Below are positions 8,118 through 17,280 of a stretch of 64,000 nucleotides of DNA, piece after piece. A program made the translations under genes and the position numbers. The notes under the pieces were generated by a model. That model was not told where the DNA came from and searched no databases. It worked only from the letters and a program-made list of their open reading frames with translations. The stretch's first letter is position 1. Every line of letters begins with the position of its first letter. Source of the stretch: Allokutzneria oryzae (GTDB lineage: Bacteria > Actinomycetota > Actinomycetes > Mycobacteriales > Pseudonocardiaceae); contig NZ_JBHLZU010000018.1 of the NCBI RefSeq assembly GCF_042429765.1, positions 62,001 to 126,000 on the forward strand, written 5' to 3'.

Positions 8118-10931
8118 CTAAACGGCTCGTTCAGCGGCGAGTTTGGTCAGCTCCTCGCGGACCTCCTCGGCCGCGCTGAGCCCCAGCCGCCCGAACAGCT
8201 CCAGTGCCCTGGCCAGCACGACCGCGGCCTCGTCCAGGTCACCGCCGCGCATCCGCAGCACCCGGCCCAGGCTCTGGCAGGACCACGCCTCCAGCAGCAC
8301 CGAGTCCGCGGCGGCCGCCTCCCGCGCGGCGTCGCGCAGGTACCGCTCGGCGTCGGCCAGCTCGCCCATGGCCTCGCTGACCTGGCCGAGGTTGAGCCAC
8401 GCCATGCCGATGCGGTCGGTGTTCTCCATCCGCTGGTGCAGCTCCAGCACCTCCTGGAAGTGCTCAAGAGCCTGCTGGTGCTCCCCCTTGCGCTTGCAGA
8501 TCTCGCCGAGGTTGGTCAGGGCAAGCGGCAGCACGAACAGGTCGTCGATGCGCCTGCTGAGCTCGACACCGAGGCGGCAGTAGCGCTCCGCCTCCTCGGT
8601 GTCCCCGCGTTCGAACAGGCCGGGCACCATGTTGACCGCGATCAAGGCCACGTGCTGCGGGTCGCCGATCTCCTCCGCGAGCCGGTAGCCCTGCAGGTAG
8701 TAGGACATCGACAGCTCGTTCTGCTCGCTGTTGCGGTACGCCAGCCCCGCCATGTTGAGCATCCGCACCTCGGCGAAGCGGTCACCGAGCCGCCGAGCCG
8801 CGTCGATGCCAAGCCTGGTGAACTCGAACCACTCCTCCCACGGGCACCTGGCGAACAGGTAGGCGCTGAGCATGTGGGTCCCCGCCCAGGTCGCCTCGTA
8901 CCTGCCGGTGCCGTGCGCGAAGCGCAGCAGCGCCACCACGTTCGGCCACTCGTCGTCCAGCCAGGCCATCGCGGTCCTGCGGTCGACGACCTCGGCGGGC
9001 ACGATCTCCGGGTGCTCGGCGGCGTAGTGCGGGCCGGTGAAGGTCGGCCGCAGCGCGCGCCGGGTGTGGTCCAGCCCCGCGAGGTAGTAGTCGACGACGC
9101 GCCGGGTGGCGTCCTCGCGCGCGGTCGGGCTCAGCTCGGTGCGCGCGAGCGAGCGGGCGTAGAGCCGCGTGAGGTCGTGCATGGCGAAGCGGTCCGCGCG
9201 GTGCTCGGTGACCAGGTGGGCGGTGGCGAGCACCCGGAGCACGCGGCGGGCGGTCGCGATGTCCACTCCGGCAAGAACGGAGACCAGGTGCGGCGTCACG
9301 TCCGGCCCCGGCGGCACTCCGAGCAGCCGGAAGACCCGTGCGTGCGACTCGTCGAGGCTGCGGAAGGTCACGTCGAAAGCGCCGCGCACGGAGATGTCGT
9401 CGTCCTCGGTGCCCAACGCGCCAAGCCGCTGCTGCTCGTCGGTGAGCTCCGCGACGAGCGTGGCCACCGACCGGTTGGGGTTGACCGCGAGCCGGGCCGC
9501 CACGATGCGCAGCGCCAGCGGCAGACCTCCGCACAGCTCGGCGAGCCGCCGCAGCTCGCCGGGGTCCTCCGCGCGGTCCTCGCCGAGCGCGTTCGTCAGG
9601 ATCCGCACGGCGTCGTCGGCGGGCAGGGCGTCCAGCGTCAGCACCCGTGCCGCCGAGGACACCGCGAGCCCGCCGAGCCGGCGCCTGCTCGCGACCACCG
9701 CGAGCGACCCGGACGCCACCGGCAGCAGGTCGCGCACCTGTTCGACGTCGCGCGCGTCGTCCAGCAGCACCAGCACCCGCCGGTCGGCGAGCAGCGACCG
9801 GTACAGCGCAACGCGCTCGTCGAAGTCCACCGGCACGCCCGCGGGAGCGATCCCCAGTGCCACCAGGAACTGCCGCAGCACCTCGGCGGGCTCCACCGGC
9901 GGCCGCTCCGGGTCGAAGCCGCGCAGCGACGCGTAGAGCTGGCCGTCGGGGAAGCGGCCCGCGACGCGGCGGGCCCAGCTCACCGTGAACGCGCTCTTGC
10001 CCATGCCGCCGTTGCCGACGACGAGAGCGACCTGGGGCGCGGAGCCCGTCCGCCCGCTGAGCAGACTGTCCATCCAGGACAGTTCCGCCTCCCGCCCGGC
10101 GAACCCGGCGGGCTCCGGCGGCAGCTGCGCCGGGCGCAGCACCACCGCGGTGCGCTCCGGAACGGGCTCCTCGGCGGGCCGGACCTCCTCGTCGTCGCGC
10201 AGCAGGCTGGCGTAGAGCTCCTGCAGCCTGCTGCCCGGGTCCACCCCCAGCTCGTCGGCCAGCAGGCGGCGGTAGCGCAGGTAGGTGCCGAGCGCTTCGG
10301 CGCGCTGACCGCAGCGGTGCATCGCGATCATGAGCTGGCCGATCATCCGCTCGCGGAACGGCTGGCGCGCGAGCAGGCCGGACAGCTCACCGAGCAGCTC
10401 CGTGTGCCTGCCGAGCTCCAGGTCCGCGTCGATGCGGTCCTCCAGGAGGCCGAGCCGGAACTCCTCAAGGTCGGCGGCGACGCCGCTGCGCAACCGTTCC
10501 GACGGCAGATCGGCGAGAACCTCCCCGCGCCACAAGGACAACGCGCTGCGCAGCACGACGGAGCGCCGCTCGGCGTCGAGGTCGGCGACGCCGTCCACCA
10601 GCGACTGCGCGCGGTGCACGTCGATCAGGTCCGGGTCGGCGCGCAGCAGGTAGCCGGGCGCGCGCGTCTGGATCTCCACCTCGCCGCCGGGCGCGATCTC
10701 GGCGAGCAGCTTGCGCAGCCGCGAGATGTAGCTCTGCATGATCGTGCGCCCGGTCGACGGCGGGTTGTGGTCCCACAGCACGTCCTCGATGCGCGCCACC
10801 GGGACGACCTGGTTGACCTCAAGCAGCAGCACGGCCAGCAGCGTCCGCGCACCGGGGCTGCCGACCGCGACCGGCTCACCGCCTGCGAGGATCTCCACCG
10901 GGCCGAGCACCCGGAACTCCAGTTCGCTCAC
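8118..10931 (-). CDS. AfsR/SARP-family transcriptional activator with NB-ARC and TPR domains (copy 1)
   Basis: A 937-residue regulator. Residues 1-95 form an OmpR-type winged helix (ELEFRVLGPVEIL, then IMQSYISRLRKLL). About residues 100-250 form the bacterial transcriptional activation domain. A P-loop NTPase (NB-ARC/STAND) follows, with VVGNGGMGKSAF and LVLLDDARD, and the C-terminal third contains TPR repeats (for example ALTNLGEICKRKGEHQQALEHFQEVL). Such large SARPs (AfsR, RedD relatives) activate secondary metabolism or development genes and use NTP hydrolysis as a switch. GTG 10931 overlaps the stop of the upstream SARP (GTGA), so the two are translationally coupled. A longer frame extends upstream inside the neighbour and was rejected. 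No biosynthetic cluster adjoins, so targets are probably elsewhere. Confidence 0.92.
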   Translation of the reverse strand: MSELEFRVLGPVEILAGGEPVAVGSPGARTLLAVLLLEVNQVVPVARIEDVLWDHNPPSTGRTIMQSYISRLRKLLAEIAPGGEVEIQTRAPGYLLRADPDLIDVHRAQSLVDGVADLDAERRSVVLRSALSLWRGEVLADLPSERLRSGVAADLEEFRLGLLEDRIDADLELGRHTELLGELSGLLARQPFRERMIGQLMIAMHRCGQRAEALGTYLRYRRLLADELGVDPGSRLQELYASLLRDDEEVRPAEEPVPERTAVVLRPAQLPPEPAGFAGREAELSWMDSLLSGRTGSAPQVALVVGNGGMGKSAFTVSWARRVAGRFPDGQLYASLRGFDPERPPVEPAEVLRQFLVALGIAPAGVPVDFDERVALYRSLLADRRVLVLLDDARDVEQVRDLLPVASGSLAVVASRRRLGGLAVSSAARVLTLDALPADDAVRILTNALGEDRAEDPGELRRLAELCGGLPLALRIVAARLAVNPNRSVATLVAELTDEQQRLGALGTEDDDISVRGAFDVTFRSLDESHARVFRLLGVPPGPDVTPHLVSVLAGVDIATARRVLRVLATAHLVTEHRADRFAMHDLTRLYARSLARTELSPTAREDATRRVVDYYLAGLDHTRRALRPTFTGPHYAAEHPEIVPAEVVDRRTAMAWLDDEWPNVVALLRFAHGTGRYEATWAGTHMLSAYLFARCPWEEWFEFTRLGIDAARRLGDRFAEVRMLNMAGLAYRNSEQNELSMSYYLQGYRLAEEIGDPQHVALIAVNMVPGLFERGDTEEAERYCRLGVELSRRIDDLFVLPLALTNLGEICKRKGEHQQALEHFQEVLELHQRMENTDRIGMAWLNLGQVSEAMGELADAERYLRDAAREAAAADSVLLEAWSCQSLGRVLRMRGGDLDEAAVVLARALELFGRLGLSAAEEVREELTKLAAERAV

Positions 10932-13759
10932 CCGCGGTTCTCCTGAGCGGACAAGGCGGAGAGCCTGCTCCGGACGGTTTCCACCTCGGCAAGTCCGAGG
11001 CGCTCGAACAGTTCGAGGGCCCGGGACCACTCGCCCGCCGCCGTGGCCGGGTCACCGTTGGCCAGCGCGACATCGCCAAGCCCGCGCCGCGCCCGCGCCT
11101 GCTCGACCGGAACGCCGAGGTGCTCGGAGATCTCCAGCGCTTCGGCGAAAAGTCGTCGCGCCCCTGCGACATCGCCCGTCTCGACCATGGTGTCGCCGAG
11201 CCAGACCAGGCCGAGCGCGAGGGTCTCCCGGTCACCGGTGCGCCTGCTGAGCTCGATCCCCTTGCGCAGCCCGTCGACGGCCGCCCCGGTGTCGCCGAGC
11301 GCCTTCTGGATGAAGCCGAGGTTGAGCATGCAGCTGGCCTGGTTGAGGGTGTCCCCGGACGCCTCGGCCAGCCGCAGCGCTTCGTCCACATAGGACAAGG
11401 CGTCGGTGAAGCGGGCCAGCTCCATCAGCACCATGCCCACGTTCGCCGTCGTCGTCGCGATGTCCCTGGCGCTACCGAGCGCCTTGGCCGCGGTGCGCGC
11501 CGCCATCGCCTGTTCGAGGGCCTCGGCGTGGCGGTTCGCCCTGGCCAGCGCCACGGTCAGGCCGATGCGGGTGGAGACCTCGGCGTGCGGGTCGGCCAGC
11601 CGGTCGGTCGCGGGCAGCGCGCGGCGGTGGGTGGTGATCCACTCGTCGACCAGGAAGCGGGCGGACAGGAAGTTCAGCATCAGCCTCGGCAGCACCCACG
11701 CCTCGGCGTCCTGGCCGTCCTCCAGCAGGCCGCGCTGGAGTTCGAGCAGGTTGCCCAGCTCGGCGTCGAACCACTCCAGCGCCGCAGCGGGGGTGCCGAC
11801 CTCGGGCAGCTGGTGCCCCGGCGCCGCTGGGAAGCTGAGGTCGTCACCGGCCGGCCGGATCGAGCGCCGGGCCAGGTCGGCGGTGGCCAGGTAGAACAGC
11901 ACCAGCTGCTGGCGGGCCCAGGCCCGGTCCCGCTCGGTGAGGTCCGTGCGCGCCCGCTCCCTGCCGTGCAGGCGGAGCAGGTCGTGCATGACGAACCGGT
12001 CCGGGCGCTGCTCGGAGATCAGGTGGGCGGCGGCGAGCGAGCGCAGCCCGCGGCGCGCGGCGCTCGGTTCGATCCCCGCCATCGCGGCAACCAGCAGCGG
12101 GGTGACCTCCCGCCCCGGAACCAGGCCGATCAGCCGGAACAGCGTCGCGGCCTGCTCGGAGAGGTGCCGGTAGGAGACGTCGAAGACCCCGCGCACGGAG
12201 ATGTCGTCGTCCTCGGTGTCCAGCGCCGCCAGCCGGTCCCGCTCGTCGGAGAGCTCGGCGACCAGATCGGCGGCCGGGCGGTCCGGGTTGACCGCGAGCC
12301 GCGCTGCGACGATCCGCAGCGCCAGCGGCAGACCACCGCAGAGCTCGGCGAGCAGGCGCAGCTGCGGTGCCTCGCTGACCGCGCGGTCCCCCGCCGCCGC
12401 CTCGATGATCCGCACGGCCTCGGCCTCGGGCAGCGTGTCCAGCGTCAGCACGCTCGCGCCGACCGACACGGCCAGCCCCCCGAGCCGCCGCCTGCTGGTC
12501 ACCAGCACCAGCGACCCGCTGTCCCCCGGCAGCAGCGGCCGGACCTGCTCGGAGTCGCGCGCGTCGTCCAGCAGCACCAGCATCCGCCGCCCCGCCAGCA
12601 GCGACCGGTACAGCGCGACGCGCTCGTCCTCCTCGACCGGGACCGCCTCGGGGGCGACGCCGAGCGCGATGAGGAACTTGCGCAGCACCTGCGTCGGCTC
12701 GGCGGCGGGGTGCTCCGGGTCGAACCCGTGCAGCCCGGCGAAGAGCTGCCCGTCCGGGAACTCCGGCGCGACCAGCCGCGACCAGGTCACCGCGAGCGCG
12801 CTCTTGCCGACACCGGCCGCGCCGACCACGGTGGCGATCACCGGGCTCGGCCGCTCATCCCGTCCGACGAGCAGCGCGTCCAGCGCGGCGACCTCGCGTT
12901 CCCGGCCGGTGAACCCGGCGGGAGTGGGCGGCAGCTGGGCGGGCCTGCGCGGGACAGAGGAGCTCTGCTCGCTCGTGGCGGGCGCCCACCGCAGCGACGG
13001 GTCGTCCCGCACGACGCGCTCGTGCAGTGCCCGCAGCTGCGGACCGGGGTCGATGCCCAGCTCGTCGGCCAGGCGGGTGGTGAAGCCCTGGAAGGTGCTC
13101 AGCGCCGTCGCGCGCCTGCCGCTGCGGTGCAGGGCGAGGACGAGCTGCGAGACCATCCGCTCGCGGAACGGGTGCCGCGAGAGCAGTCCGGAGAGCTCGA
13201 CCACCAGCTCCGCGTGCCGCCCCAGCTCCAGGTCGGCGGCGATCCGGTCCTCCAGCGCGACCAGCCGCAGCTCCTCCAGCTCGTAGACGACGTGCTCCAG
13301 CCGCCCGGCGGTCACCCCGCCGAGCACGGGGCCTCGCCACAACCGCAGCGCCTCGGCAAGCAGCTCCGCCCGCCCGGCAGGCGGCAACCCGCGCGCCCTG
13401 TCGATCAGCGCGGTCGCCCGGCGCAGGTCGATCAGGTCGTGGTCGACCCGCAGCTGGTAGCCGGAGGACCGTGTGATGATCTCCACTCGCCCGGCCGGAT
13501 CCACCGCGCCGAGCAGCTTGCGCAGCTTGGAGACGTAGCCCTGGATGATCGTCCGCGAGGTGGAGGGCGGCTCGTCCTCCCACAGCACCTCGGCGATCCG
13601 GCCACGGCCGACGACCTGGTTGGCCTCCAGGACGAGCAGCGCCAGCAGCCTGCGCACCCCGGCCCCGCCCAGCGCGACCGGTACGCCCGCCGCGAGCACC
13701 TCGACCTGGCCGAGCAGCCGGAACTCCAGCTCCCTTGCCTCCCCCGCCGGTGATCGCAC
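10928..13759 (-). CDS. AfsR/SARP-family transcriptional activator with NB-ARC and TPR domains (copy 2)
   Basis: A 943-residue paralogue of the downstream SARP with the same order: winged helix (ELEFRLLGQVEVLAAG at the N-terminus), activation domain, NTPase with VVGAAGVGKSALAV and LVLLDDARDSEQVRPLLPG, and C-terminal TPRs (DALSYVDEALRLAEASGDTL, AVDGLRKGIELSRRTG). The two copies align closely through the DNA-binding and NTPase parts and diverge in the TPR sensor region, as after an old tandem duplication. The start is uncertain: GTG 13759 is chosen to put ELEFR near residue 10, with TTG 13765 as an alternative; a long N-terminal extension overlaps the divergent gene and is unlikely. It is the first gene of the SARP pair and shares a roughly 100-bp divergent promoter region with the ADP-ribosylglycohydrolase gene. 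Confidence 0.88.
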   Translation of the reverse strand: MRSPAGEARELEFRLLGQVEVLAAGVPVALGGAGVRRLLALLVLEANQVVGRGRIAEVLWEDEPPSTSRTIIQGYVSKLRKLLGAVDPAGRVEIITRSSGYQLRVDHDLIDLRRATALIDRARGLPPAGRAELLAEALRLWRGPVLGGVTAGRLEHVVYELEELRLVALEDRIAADLELGRHAELVVELSGLLSRHPFRERMVSQLVLALHRSGRRATALSTFQGFTTRLADELGIDPGPQLRALHERVVRDDPSLRWAPATSEQSSSVPRRPAQLPPTPAGFTGREREVAALDALLVGRDERPSPVIATVVGAAGVGKSALAVTWSRLVAPEFPDGQLFAGLHGFDPEHPAAEPTQVLRKFLIALGVAPEAVPVEEDERVALYRSLLAGRRMLVLLDDARDSEQVRPLLPGDSGSLVLVTSRRRLGGLAVSVGASVLTLDTLPEAEAVRIIEAAAGDRAVSEAPQLRLLAELCGGLPLALRIVAARLAVNPDRPAADLVAELSDERDRLAALDTEDDDISVRGVFDVSYRHLSEQAATLFRLIGLVPGREVTPLLVAAMAGIEPSAARRGLRSLAAAHLISEQRPDRFVMHDLLRLHGRERARTDLTERDRAWARQQLVLFYLATADLARRSIRPAGDDLSFPAAPGHQLPEVGTPAAALEWFDAELGNLLELQRGLLEDGQDAEAWVLPRLMLNFLSARFLVDEWITTHRRALPATDRLADPHAEVSTRIGLTVALARANRHAEALEQAMAARTAAKALGSARDIATTTANVGMVLMELARFTDALSYVDEALRLAEASGDTLNQASCMLNLGFIQKALGDTGAAVDGLRKGIELSRRTGDRETLALGLVWLGDTMVETGDVAGARRLFAEALEISEHLGVPVEQARARRGLGDVALANGDPATAAGEWSRALELFERLGLAEVETVRSRLSALSAQENRG

Positions 13760-13859
13760 CCGCAAACAATACGACGAGCCGGATCCCGGCCCGGGGTCGA
13801 ACGGCCAGGCTGTCCACAAGAAGGTCTTCAGACCTCTGGTGCCCACTAGGGTCTTCACT

Positions 13860-14966
13860 GTGCCCCTGGACCCGACCGTCGTCGCCGACCGTGGCGCGGG
13901 GTGTCTGCTCGGCGGGGCACTCGGCGACGCGCTCGGTGCCCCCGTGGAGTTCATGCGGCTCGACGAGATCCGCAAGGAGTACGGCACCGCCGGGGTGACC
14001 CACCCGCCCCGGCTCGGCCTGATCACCGACGACACCCAGATGACGCTGTTCACCGCGGAGGGCTACCTGCGGGCCTGGGTGCGCGGCAAGCACCAGGGCA
14101 TGTGGGGCCCGGCGGCGATGGTGTGGCTGAGCTACCGCCGCTGGCTGGACACCCAGCAGCAACGCGTCCCCGACCCGGCGGCGGTGGGCCTGCTCACCGA
14201 CAAGCGCCTCTACGCCAGCCGCGCCCCCGGCGTGACCTGCCTGCGGGTCTTACAGGCGGCCAACGAGGTCACCGAGGTCCCCGACCCGGAGCACCCGATC
14301 AACGACTCCCGGGGCTGCGGCGGAGTGATGCGCGCGGCCCCCGCGGGCTTCGCCCCGACCGCGGAGACCGCCTACGGCCTTGGGTGCGAGTTCGCCGCGC
14401 TCACCCACGGCCACCCCGGCGGCTGGGCGCCAGGCGGCGCGCTGGCGATGATCGTCCACCTCGTCGCGGTCCGCAGGCGCTCCCTCGTCGAAGCGGTCGA
14501 CCAGGCGACAGGCCGGGTCCTGCGCGACGACCGCGAGACGGCGCACGCCCTCGCCGCCGCGACCGCACTCGCCGGTTACGACAGCTCCCGCGCGGAACAG
14601 GCCCGCGAAGCCAAGGCGTTCGGCCGCGAGGCGATCACCGGTGGCCCGTCCCACCGCTCCGTGGAGCGACTCGGCGCGGGCTGGCTGGGCCCGGAGGCGC
14701 TGGCGATCGCGGTCTACGCCGCCCTGTCCTACCGCACCCCGGAGCGCTTCCCCGACGCGCTCCGGCTCGCGGCCAACCACTCCGGCGACAGCGACTCCAC
14801 CGCCGCGATCACCGGCAACCTGCTCGGCGCGGTGCACGGAGCCGCGGCCCTGCCCCGCGAATGGGTGGGCCGCCTCGAACTGTCCGACCTGATCGACCAG
14901 GTCGGCCGGGACCTCGCCGCCTCCTGCATGGGCACCCAGTTCGACGAGGCCTACTACCAGTTCTGA
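13860..14966 (+). CDS. ADP-ribosylglycohydrolase family protein
   Basis: A 368-residue DraG/ARH-type hydrolase. The GTG at 13860 gives an N-terminus with GCLLGGALGDALGAP. Metal-binding motifs are present: TDDTQMTL and, near the C-terminus, NHSGDSDSTAAITGNLLGA, which together bind two Mg or Mn ions. Members remove ADP-ribose from proteins or nucleic acids, reversing ADP-ribosyltransferases. No transferase partner is encoded nearby, so it may act on host modifications or free ADP-ribose adducts. The central part has the long helical arrangement usual for the family. It is divergent from the SARP pair. Confidence 0.92.
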   Translation: MPLDPTVVADRGAGCLLGGALGDALGAPVEFMRLDEIRKEYGTAGVTHPPRLGLITDDTQMTLFTAEGYLRAWVRGKHQGMWGPAAMVWLSYRRWLDTQQQRVPDPAAVGLLTDKRLYASRAPGVTCLRVLQAANEVTEVPDPEHPINDSRGCGGVMRAAPAGFAPTAETAYGLGCEFAALTHGHPGGWAPGGALAMIVHLVAVRRRSLVEAVDQATGRVLRDDRETAHALAAATALAGYDSSRAEQAREAKAFGREAITGGPSHRSVERLGAGWLGPEALAIAVYAALSYRTPERFPDALRLAANHSGDSDSTAAITGNLLGAVHGAAALPREWVGRLELSDLIDQVGRDLAASCMGTQFDEAYYQF

Positions 14967-15097
14967 ACCGGGCATTTGCCCGCCCCCGCCACCTATGGCG
15001 ATTGCCAATGCTTCGGCGGTTCACTTTCGACCAACCGGCCAACACATGTGGCTACCATCACGTCACGCTATGTGTGCGACCACGGGGGGTCGGTCAA

Positions 15098-15481
15098 ATG
15101 GCTGAGAAGGACATCGCCGCGCGCCCGGCGCCGGATCCGGTCACCGCACAACTGCTCCCGGCAACGAGTCCGAACGGCGGCTACCAGCTGGACGAGGCGA
15201 AGCTGGAAGCGCTGATCAAGGAGTGGGAACTCCTGTTCAAGGACCTGCTGAAAGCCCGCAACCTTGCGCGCTCACTTGAGTTCGTCAAGGGCCCTGGGGA
15301 TGAGGAAGTCAGCACAAGGGTAGCCAGAGCCACCAAAGAGTCAGCCAAGGCATACATAAGACACAACAACGCCACATGCGAATACGTGGCCAGCTACATC
15401 AAGAAGCTCAAGAGCACGCTGGCGACATATCGAAGCCGCGAGAAGTTCACAGCAGGTCAAATCGAGGAGACTCAGAGGTAG
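15098..15481 (+). CDS. Small helical PE/ESX-like protein of the EspG-type module
   Basis: A 127-residue protein starting at ATG 15098. Most of it (about residues 40-120) is predicted to form long amphipathic helices with alternating charged and hydrophobic residues, for example KLEALIKEWELLFKDLLKA and YVASYIKKLKSTLATYR. It stands six bases before a DUF3558 lipoprotein and is followed by a WXG/PPE-like gene and an EspG-like gene. In Pseudonocardiaceae such clusters encode PE-like partners exported by type VII secretion. No canonical PE dipeptide or clear YxxxD export signal is seen, so assignment rests on position and helix pattern. Its GC content is below that of its neighbours. Confidence 0.65.
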   Translation: MAEKDIAARPAPDPVTAQLLPATSPNGGYQLDEAKLEALIKEWELLFKDLLKARNLARSLEFVKGPGDEEVSTRVARATKESAKAYIRHNNATCEYVASYIKKLKSTLATYRSREKFTAGQIEETQR

Positions 15482-15486
15482 AACGG

Positions 15487-16086
15487 ATGTCATCCATGCC
15501 CATCAAACAGGCCGCGGCCACGATCGCCGCATCCGTACTCCTACTCTCCGCATGCTCCACGCCAGAGCCTGAACCAGCTGCGAATCCCATTACTCCGACG
15601 CGGGCCGCACACAACGACGCTCCCAGCGTCCGAACACCGTTGAACACTGAACGCTTCCAGCGAGACCCCTGCGCCGTACTCACCGAAGTCCAGGCAGTCG
15701 CACTGCGACTGAACCCGAGGGGAGAGAACACCGAAAACCCGCTCGCACCGCAGTGCAGCTGGTCCAACGACATCGAACTCACCAACTTCGCCCTACATTT
15801 CAACACCGCCAACCCCAAAGGACTGCAAAATCTTTACGACAAGAAACGGGACGACAATGAAATTCACCTAGAGCGAATTCCGGACATCCAGGACCATCCT
15901 GCGATAATTTTTACGTCAACCCCAGAACTCCTTTCAAAAGGCGAGTGCGGAATCGCCGTCGGTGTCAGCGACCAACTAACGTTCGCCGTCACCAACTCAA
16001 TCCCCGACGGCCCGGAGCGAGCACATCCCTGCGAGTCGGCGAGGAAGTTCGCAGACGCAGTTCTGACAACAATGAAGAAGGGGTAG
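15487..16086 (+). CDS. DUF3558 lipoprotein
   Basis: A 199-residue lipoprotein: ATG 15487, hydrophobic ASVLLLSAC lipobox with Cys near residue 22, then a Pro/Ala-rich linker and a globular domain with DPCAVLTEVQAVALRL, QCSWSN and HPCESARKFADAVL. This pattern of paired cysteines is that of DUF3558, a family found in actinobacteria and often next to ESX-like genes. It is expected to be anchored to the outer face of the cytoplasmic membrane. It is separated by 5 bp from the preceding gene and 2 bp from the next. The region 15.45-16.1 kb is less GC-rich and uses more A/T-ending codons than its surroundings, suggesting later acquisition or weaker selection. Confidence 0.85.
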   Translation: MSSMPIKQAAATIAASVLLLSACSTPEPEPAANPITPTRAAHNDAPSVRTPLNTERFQRDPCAVLTEVQAVALRLNPRGENTENPLAPQCSWSNDIELTNFALHFNTANPKGLQNLYDKKRDDNEIHLERIPDIQDHPAIIFTSTPELLSKGECGIAVGVSDQLTFAVTNSIPDGPERAHPCESARKFADAVLTTMKKG

Positions 16087-16088
16087 CC

Positions 16089-17276
16089 GTGAACATCGAG
16101 CCGTGTGTTCTGATGACCCCTTCAGAGATCTACCGCCGGATCCGTACCGGCCCCGGGACGAAGAGCCTCGACGGCGCGCAGCACGTCACGCAGGAGCTGC
16201 GCAAGGTGCACGGCGACATCAGCGCACGCGTCGGCGAGCTCATCAGGAAGACAGCCGAAGTGTGGCAGGGCAGTGCGTCCGAAGCCGCACAGAAGAACGC
16301 ACAACCGCTGCTCGACGCGATCGAGCGCTCGAAGGAGGAGCTCAAGAGAACCGAGCAGGCGTTGTTCAAGCAGAGCGGTTCTTTCACCAGGGCGTACCAC
16401 GATGTGCGACCTGTGAGCGCCACAGCACCGCAGAGCAACTTCCTCAACGACATCACACCGTGGAAAACGGACCTGGACCGGGCGATCGAGAAGCACGAGG
16501 CCGACGCCAGCCACAACGTCCGCGTCTACGGCACCTACCACCGTGCCAGCGAGGACAATGCCAGGTCCCTGCCCACCGACTACGGAGATCTCAAGAACGA
16601 CGACTCGGAGATCCCCATCGACAAGCCGCCGTCGCCCGGGCCGGAACCTGGCCCTCCTCGTCCAGGAGGTCGGCTCCCCGGAGGTCGCGGTGGCGGAGTC
16701 GGCAGTGGAAGCTGGGGCAGACAGGCTCCGCAACCTGTTGTCCCGCAAGGAATCCCTGAACAAGCCCCGCCACCGGGCTCTGACTGGGAGAGCGGGAAGG
16801 TCGATCACGGTGGCCCGAAGTACGGGCACACCGAGCTTCAGGGCGCGCCAGACGAACGAGATGGTTCCCTTGGCTCCCAATGGGATCAGCGCACGCAACG
16901 GAGCAACGACGGCATCGGCGGCGCGGCGGGAGCCGGGGGTTTCGGCGGTGGCAGTAGCGCGGTCGCGGCGGGCGCAGGAGCGGGGATGCTCGGCGGCATG
17001 ACCTCCGGAGGAGGCGCAGGCAGCACAGCGGGACGCATCCCACCAGGCGCGGGAAGTGGCGGTGCCGGACCGGCAAACCGTGCCGCAGAGCCACATTCCG
17101 CTACGCCGGGACGGAACGCGGCGACTGGCGGGGCGATGACCGGTGCTCCCGGCGCGGCGGCAGGACAGGGGCAGCAGGACGACGAGCACGCGATCAAGGA
17201 GTATCTGCGGGGTGACTACAGCGGCGACCTCGTCGGGGAACTGCCGTTGACCGCTCCGCCCGTCATCGGGGAGTGA
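16089..17276 (+). CDS. PPE/WXG-like secreted protein with Gly-rich tail
   Basis: A 395-residue protein starting at GTG 16089, two bases after the lipoprotein stop. The N-terminal 170 residues form a helical bundle with a WXG-type turn (VWQGSASEAAQ, residues 58-68), as in WXG100 and PPE domains. Residues from about 175 on are low-complexity Pro/Gly/Ser (PPSPGPEPGPPRPGG; GAGAGMLGGMTSGGG), ending in a short acidic segment (EYLRGDYSGDLVGEL). This layout matches PPE-domain proteins of Pseudonocardiaceae, exported by type VII secretion with an EspG chaperone. The next gene is EspG-like, which strengthens the assignment. Confidence 0.8.
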   Translation: MNIEPCVLMTPSEIYRRIRTGPGTKSLDGAQHVTQELRKVHGDISARVGELIRKTAEVWQGSASEAAQKNAQPLLDAIERSKEELKRTEQALFKQSGSFTRAYHDVRPVSATAPQSNFLNDITPWKTDLDRAIEKHEADASHNVRVYGTYHRASEDNARSLPTDYGDLKNDDSEIPIDKPPSPGPEPGPPRPGGRLPGGRGGGVGSGSWGRQAPQPVVPQGIPEQAPPPGSDWESGKVDHGGPKYGHTELQGAPDERDGSLGSQWDQRTQRSNDGIGGAAGAGGFGGGSSAVAAGAGAGMLGGMTSGGGAGSTAGRIPPGAGSGGAGPANRAAEPHSATPGRNAATGGAMTGAPGAAAGQGQQDDEHAIKEYLRGDYSGDLVGELPLTAPPVIGE

Positions 17277-17280
17277 AGGC

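Noticed and set aside
8436..10946. Long plus-strand ORF over the first SARP gene
   Set aside because: Shadow of the SARP coding strand; composition typical of antisense frames in GC-rich DNA.
11120..13753. Long plus-strand ORF over the second SARP gene
   Set aside because: Antisense shadow, no recognisable domain, and the minus strand encodes complete SARP domains.
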